Source: Chitinophagaceae bacterium
Lineage (GTDB): Bacteria > Bacteroidota > Bacteroidia > Chitinophagales > Chitinophagaceae
DNA length: 64,000 nt
Assembly: GCA_016786745.1 (NCBI GenBank)
Contig: JAEUVS010000083.1
Location: forward strand, 1 to 64,000
Reading direction: 5' to 3'
Positions 60,000-64,000 of this stretch are shown piece by piece. Within the stretch, counting starts at the first letter, position 1, and every line of letters begins with the position of its first letter. A program made the position numbers and the translations under genes. Under the pieces are notes generated by a model. The model was not told the origin of the DNA and ran no database searches. It saw only the letters and a list, made by a program, of their open reading frames with translations.

Positions 60000-62408
60000 A
60001 TGTTAAAACACTTCATAAAGATTGCCTATCGTAATCTTCTGCGCCGGAAAGCTTATTCAATAATTAATATTACAGGGTTAGCGGTTGGCATCTCGTGCTG
60101 CCTGCTTATCACGTATTATGTGCAGCATGAATTGTCGTACGACAGGTACCATAAGAATGGCGACAGGATATACCGCGTAACGCAAACCTTCAGAACGCAT
60201 CAGAAAGATGAAGTGCCGCCGCCTCCAACGCCCGAAGATTACCAGGTATGGGGATGTGCACCGCTGGGGCCCGCACTCAAAGCGGATTTTCCAGCTATAG
60301 AAAAAGTTGTTCAGTTTACAAGTCCCCTTGACCTGTTGCTTCAAACCGGTAACACAAGAATTCAGCAGGATAATATTTTGTGCATGGACTCCACCGCTTT
60401 CGAAGTGTTCAGCTGGAAAATGCTGGCCGGCAATCCACACACCGCGCTCGTGGCACCTAACTGTATTGTATTAACCAAAAGTATTGCAGAAAAGTTTTTC
60501 GGAAACACGGATCCGGTGGGGAAAAGCCTGGTGGTAAATAACGGAGAATCGTTTCTCGTTACAGGAGTCATGGAAGATGTGCCTTCTAATTCGCATTTCG
60601 ATTTCAGCGCGCTTGTGTCGATGACCACTTTCAGAAAGTGGAGAGAAGAAATCTTCAACTGGTGGGGTTATGTTGATTTTTATACCTATTTCCTTTTAAA
60701 AGAGAACTCGGATATTTCGTCCATCACTGCGAACATTCCTGGTTTTTTGAAGCGGCACAATGCCGACGCAGGTTACACGATCGCTTTTGAAAAATTGCAC
60801 GATGCATACTTATATTCATCAGCGGGTCGTCAGCCAGGCCCAACCGGTAGCCCGACCAATATTTACATTTTTGCATTGATCGCGTTGTTTATACTTGTTA
60901 TTGCATGCATCAATTTCATGAATCTTTCAACAGCTCGTTCCATGGAAAGGGCAAAGGAAGTTGGCGTGCGAAAAGTGCTTGGAGCGGTACAGGGCGGACT
61001 GGTAAGACAGTTCCTTTCAGAGTCGGTTATTCTTTCGCTCATCGCGGCGACTATCGCAGTGGTGCTCGCTCATTTTGCCTTGCCGTTGGTAGGTGAGTTG
61101 TCCGGAAAAGATTTTACCCAAAGCAACCTTTTTTCGTGGCAGATGCTTTTATGGATCGCACTGTTCACAGTGATTACAGGGCTGTTTGCCGGCCTCTACC
61201 CTGCCTGGTTTCTTGCGCGGTTTAAGACAATGCTGGTGCTTAAAGGAGTCTTTCAAACAAGCGGCAAAGGAATCGCGCTGCGCAAGGTGTTGGTGATATT
61301 CCAGTTCACCATCTCAATGGCGTTGATCGCGGGCACGGGTATTATCTTTTCACAACTGCAACATTTGCGGAGCCATGAACTCGGTTTCAGAAAAGACCAG
61401 ATGATGATCATTGATTTTGGCGGCGATTGGGACGTACAGAAAAAAATTGAAGTAGTTAAACGCGCCCTGCTCGATCATCCCGCTGTGGTATCCGCTACAG
61501 CATCGAGGGCAGTTCCGGGAGAATTTCTTCCGAATGCCTATACCGAAATACAATCGGCAGATGGTCAGATGAAAAGCAATGCCCCACTCCTGTATGAAAT
61601 TGATTTTGATTTTATATCCACCTTCGAAATTCCCATTATCGCAGGCAGAGGATATTCCAGGGATTTTCCGGCAGACAGTAATCAGTCGATGGTGATCAAC
61701 GAAGCAGCGGCCCGCCAGTTTGGGTATACTAATCCGGCTGATGCTGTTGGTAAGAAATTCTCCCAGTGGGGTCGCCAGGGTACAATCATCGGTGTGCTTA
61801 AAGACTTCAATTTCCGTTCACTGCATCTGCCTGTTGAACCTCTCACGCTTCGTTATGGTTATCCCGGCGAAACAAACAGAATTTCTCTCGTTGTTAAATC
61901 AGAGAATCTTCCCCGCACCATAAGCGATTTAAAAACGATTTGGGACAAAGTAGCTCCGCAGCGGCCTTTCCTTTACAGTTTCCTGGATGATTCATTTAAC
62001 AGGCAGTATGAAGCTGATGCATACTTCGGAAGGGTGTTTAGTTTTTTTGCCGGCTTCGCGATTTTTATTGCATGCCTTGGATTGTTTGGCCTCGCTACGT
62101 TTACTGCTGAACAGCGTACTAAAGAGATCGGAATCAGGAAAGTTCTTGGTTCTTCTGTTGCCGGGATTGTAACGCTTATTTCCAAAGATTTTCTAAGGCT
62201 TGTGATAATTGCGATTGTCGTAGCGGTTCCTGTTACGTGGTGGGCGATGAATAAATGGCTTGATGATTTCGCATATCGCGTGCATATTGGGCCGGGGATT
62301 TTTTTATTGTCCGCGTTGGTGGCGATTGTGGTTGCGTTGATAACGATTAGCTGGCAATCGGTGAAGGCGGCGCTGGCCAATCCGGTAAATTCTTTGAGGA
62401 ACGAATAG
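60000..62408 (+). CDS. ABC transporter permease with two FtsX domains
   Basis: 802 residues from ATG 60000 (MLKHFIKIAYRNLLRRKAYS); the open frame reaches back to 59775 but that part has no family resemblance and covers the divergent gene. TM1 carries INITGLAVGISCCLLITYYV; middle NFMNLSTARSMERAKEVGVR; end AEQRTKEIGIRKVLGSSV and NPVNSLRNE. Last of four family members in the window. No ATPase or periplasmic adaptor partner is seen. Confidence 0.94.
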   Translation: MLKHFIKIAYRNLLRRKAYSIINITGLAVGISCCLLITYYVQHELSYDRYHKNGDRIYRVTQTFRTHQKDEVPPPPTPEDYQVWGCAPLGPALKADFPAIEKVVQFTSPLDLLLQTGNTRIQQDNILCMDSTAFEVFSWKMLAGNPHTALVAPNCIVLTKSIAEKFFGNTDPVGKSLVVNNGESFLVTGVMEDVPSNSHFDFSALVSMTTFRKWREEIFNWWGYVDFYTYFLLKENSDISSITANIPGFLKRHNADAGYTIAFEKLHDAYLYSSAGRQPGPTGSPTNIYIFALIALFILVIACINFMNLSTARSMERAKEVGVRKVLGAVQGGLVRQFLSESVILSLIAATIAVVLAHFALPLVGELSGKDFTQSNLFSWQMLLWIALFTVITGLFAGLYPAWFLARFKTMLVLKGVFQTSGKGIALRKVLVIFQFTISMALIAGTGIIFSQLQHLRSHELGFRKDQMMIIDFGGDWDVQKKIEVVKRALLDHPAVVSATASRAVPGEFLPNAYTEIQSADGQMKSNAPLLYEIDFDFISTFEIPIIAGRGYSRDFPADSNQSMVINEAAARQFGYTNPADAVGKKFSQWGRQGTIIGVLKDFNFRSLHLPVEPLTLRYGYPGETNRISLVVKSENLPRTISDLKTIWDKVAPQRPFLYSFLDDSFNRQYEADAYFGRVFSFFAGFAIFIACLGLFGLATFTAEQRTKEIGIRKVLGSSVAGIVTLISKDFLRLVIIAIVVAVPVTWWAMNKWLDDFAYRVHIGPGIFLLSALVAIVVALITISWQSVKAALANPVNSLRNE

Positions 62409-62414
62409 AAAACT

Positions 62415-64000
62415 TTACCTGATCAAGGTTACCGTTCCTCTTTTAAGAATCTTCCTGCCCAAATAATCCACGGCCTGCACCATCCAAACAAAAGTATCCG
62501 AGCCCAACGGCTTGCCATTATAAGATCCATCCCAGCCAAAACTATGCGTCGGTGGCGCATCAAACACCAGCTGCCCCCAACGGTTATACACCCGAAATAA
62601 ATTTATTTTGGAAATGCCGGGCGCCACCACTTTGAAATAATCATTATTGCCATCATTATTCGGCGTAAACGCATTCGGCACATAAATTTCAGGACCGGTA
62701 TTAAAAATAGCCACCCTCACCTGCGCCGAATCAATACATCCCGTTTCATTTGAAATACGCACTTTGTATGTATAATATCCTTCCGCCGGTGAAAATGCAT
62801 ATTGAGCAATAGGATCAGCAACATCATTTGATGTTAATCCAATTGACGGTATCCACTCATAAATAACTCCCCCGGAGGCTTTCATCTGCAAGGGCTGATT
62901 TACCACAACCGACGTGTCGTTTCCTGCAAACGCTATTATTTCCGGCTGCACCTTAACCATAACCGTATCTGTTCCCGGCTTATCGCATCCTTTCGTATCA
63001 AAAGCATATAACACATACGTAGTGGAAGACTGCGGTACCGACACCGGATCCAATGTACTGGCACGTTGCAAACTGAATTCAGGCGTCCACATAAATGTGC
63101 TTCCATCTGTCGTTCCATGTAATTGCGCATGGGTGTTAAAACAAATCGTTGTATCCGGTCCTGCGTTCGCGACTGGATATGGGATAGGCGTAACCGTTAT
63201 ACTCTCCGTAGCTGAACAATTGCTGATAAACGCCGTAAGCTGATACGTTGTAGCGCCCACCGGCGTCGCAATGGGGTCGCGAACGGTAGCGCTGTTCAGT
63301 GTGTTCGCCGGCGTCCACAAAAACCGCGTAGCGTCCGTCTTACTTTTTATTTCTACCGGGTCGCCTTCGCATGCCTTCATGTCGTCGCCCAAACTCAGCG
63401 TTACATGATCAACAACACGCACCGTAACCGAATCGCGGTTGAAGCATCCGTCGTCTTCCAAATCTACATAGTAGGTAGTCGTTTGCAGGGGACTTACAAA
63501 AGGGTTTGAAATATTCCGGTTGCTCAGTTGCCCCGTCGACGTCCACAGAAACGTTCCATTTCCCGAAGCTCTCAGCTGTAAATTATCAGGTGGACAAACC
63601 AGGGTGTCTTTAAATGCAAGCCCGACCGGAGGCTTGTCGTAAATATTTACGACTTTGGTGACCGTATCGCGGCAGCCCAAACTGTTTTCCGCGACGAGCG
63701 TCACTTCTTTATCGCCGGTCGTTCGATACTGGTATGTTGGATTTCGATCCGTAGAATTATCGTCGCCGTTTTGCAAATCGCCGAACTCCCATTTCCATGA
63801 AGTTATATCTGCCTGGTATGAAGTGCTGGTTTCATCCAAAAACTTTGTTTCCCTGATGATGCATGGAGCGGTAACATCGAAGTCGGGTACGAAGCCCGGG
63901 TAAACCCTTACCAACGATGTTGTGGAATCGGCGCACGCCTGTTGACGGTTAATCACCAGCCTTATTTTGTAAAGTCCTGAATCGCTGAATGTGAAAGAGG
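62415..64000 (-). CDS. PKD-repeat protein with T9SS type B (gliding-type) C-terminal domain, 5' end off window
   Basis: At least 528 codons, still open at the right edge (an internal GTG at 63956 is not a real start). PKD domains: WKWEFGDLQNGDDNS ... YQYRTTGDKEVTLVAENSLG, then several 80-residue repeats with PVANAGPDTTICFNTHAQL and SSTTYVLYAFDTKGC. The last 90 residues are a gliding-motility-associated C-terminal domain (YVPNAFTPNNDGNNDYF, NRWGQLVFDAP, GSDTFVWMVQAVDYLGR), the signal for export by type IX secretion. A large surface or adhesin-like protein is expected. Confidence 0.93.
   Translation of the reverse strand, partial: SFTFSDSGLYKIRLVINRQQACADSTTSLVRVYPGFVPDFDVTAPCIIRETKFLDETSTSYQADITSWKWEFGDLQNGDDNSTDRNPTYQYRTTGDKEVTLVAENSLGCRDTVTKVVNIYDKPPVGLAFKDTLVCPPDNLQLRASGNGTFLWTSTGQLSNRNISNPFVSPLQTTTYYVDLEDDGCFNRDSVTVRVVDHVTLSLGDDMKACEGDPVEIKSKTDATRFLWTPANTLNSATVRDPIATPVGATTYQLTAFISNCSATESITVTPIPYPVANAGPDTTICFNTHAQLHGTTDGSTFMWTPEFSLQRASTLDPVSVPQSSTTYVLYAFDTKGCDKPGTDTVMVKVQPEIIAFAGNDTSVVVNQPLQMKASGGVIYEWIPSIGLTSNDVADPIAQYAFSPAEGYYTYKVRISNETGCIDSAQVRVAIFNTGPEIYVPNAFTPNNDGNNDYFKVVAPGISKINLFRVYNRWGQLVFDAPPTHSFGWDGSYNGKPLGSDTFVWMVQAVDYLGRKILKRGTVTLIR

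Noticed and set aside
62415..63956. Complete PKD protein starting at 63956
   Set aside because: The codon is an internal GTG and the frame stays open to the window edge.

Overview
The window looks like a chromosomal stretch from a Bacteroidota genome, most likely family Chitinophagaceae or a close relative. The reasons are a type IX secretion (T9SS) gliding-type C-terminal domain with PKD repeats, four orphan two-domain FtsX/MacB permeases, a DUF2723 membrane protein, a head-GIN DUF2807 protein, a SWIB protein with a histone-H1-like tail, GH97 and CE7 enzymes, many small lipoproteins, and starts without Shine-Dalgarno sequences. I see no rRNA, tRNA, CRISPR array, transposase, prophage or toxin-antitoxin genes. 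Genes are dense and no gap exceeds 300 bases.

Layout. 1-4.9 kb: edge of an FtsX permease, a UbiA-like membrane protein, an NTF2-like secreted protein and DUF2723. 4.9-10.8 kb (minus strand): a tight five-gene operon of ethanolamine-type permease, glutamine-synthetase-like gamma-glutamyl ligase, iron alcohol dehydrogenase, PuuD-like gamma-glutamyl amide hydrolase and aldehyde dehydrogenase. It reads as a B12-independent route that gamma-glutamylates an amino alcohol (ethanolamine is the best guess), oxidises it twice and releases the amino acid. 10.9-15.4 kb (plus): secreted amidohydrolase, a POTRA/HEAT-like protein, an ATP-grasp ligase, a YqcI/YcgG (GntA-type haem N-hydroxylase family) protein and an overlapping DUF1989 protein. 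15.4-24.6 kb: FtsX permease, an operon of esterase, cytochrome-containing PQQ dehydrogenase and SMP-30 lactonase, then SRPBCC, ThuA, a beta-barrel and OmpA. 24.7-44 kb: GH97, CHRD, DUF2807, hydrolases, a putative metalloprotease, SWIB protein, FemAB-like, FAD oxidase, NmrA, ExbD, GH5, beta-carbonic anhydrase, CE7 esterase, aldo/keto reductase, a GAF protein and others. 44-56 kb: a sugar/glycan-flavoured region (aldo/keto reductase, DUF4838, amidohydrolase, Tat-exported glycosidase-like protein, Zn alcohol dehydrogenase, SGNH hydrolase, mannonate-dehydratase-like enolase). 56-64 kb: methyltransferase, two FtsX permeases flanking a DUF937/EF-hand protein, and a T9SS-exported PKD protein running off the right edge.

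Repeats: a palindromic REP-like family (core TCATCCCGAG ... GGGATCAGC) occurs at five loci, one of them inside the DUF2723 reading frame and one expanded to a three-unit tandem array. There are also heptamer and hexamer simple repeats, and a pair of tandem hairpins with identical loops and covarying stems at 35.3 kb.

Most noteworthy: the glutamylation operon, the ATP-grasp/GntA-like/DUF1989 cluster, the in-frame REP insertion, the tandem hairpins, and a one-base frame break at an A5 run between a signal peptide and its outer-membrane-type protein at 51.2 kb.
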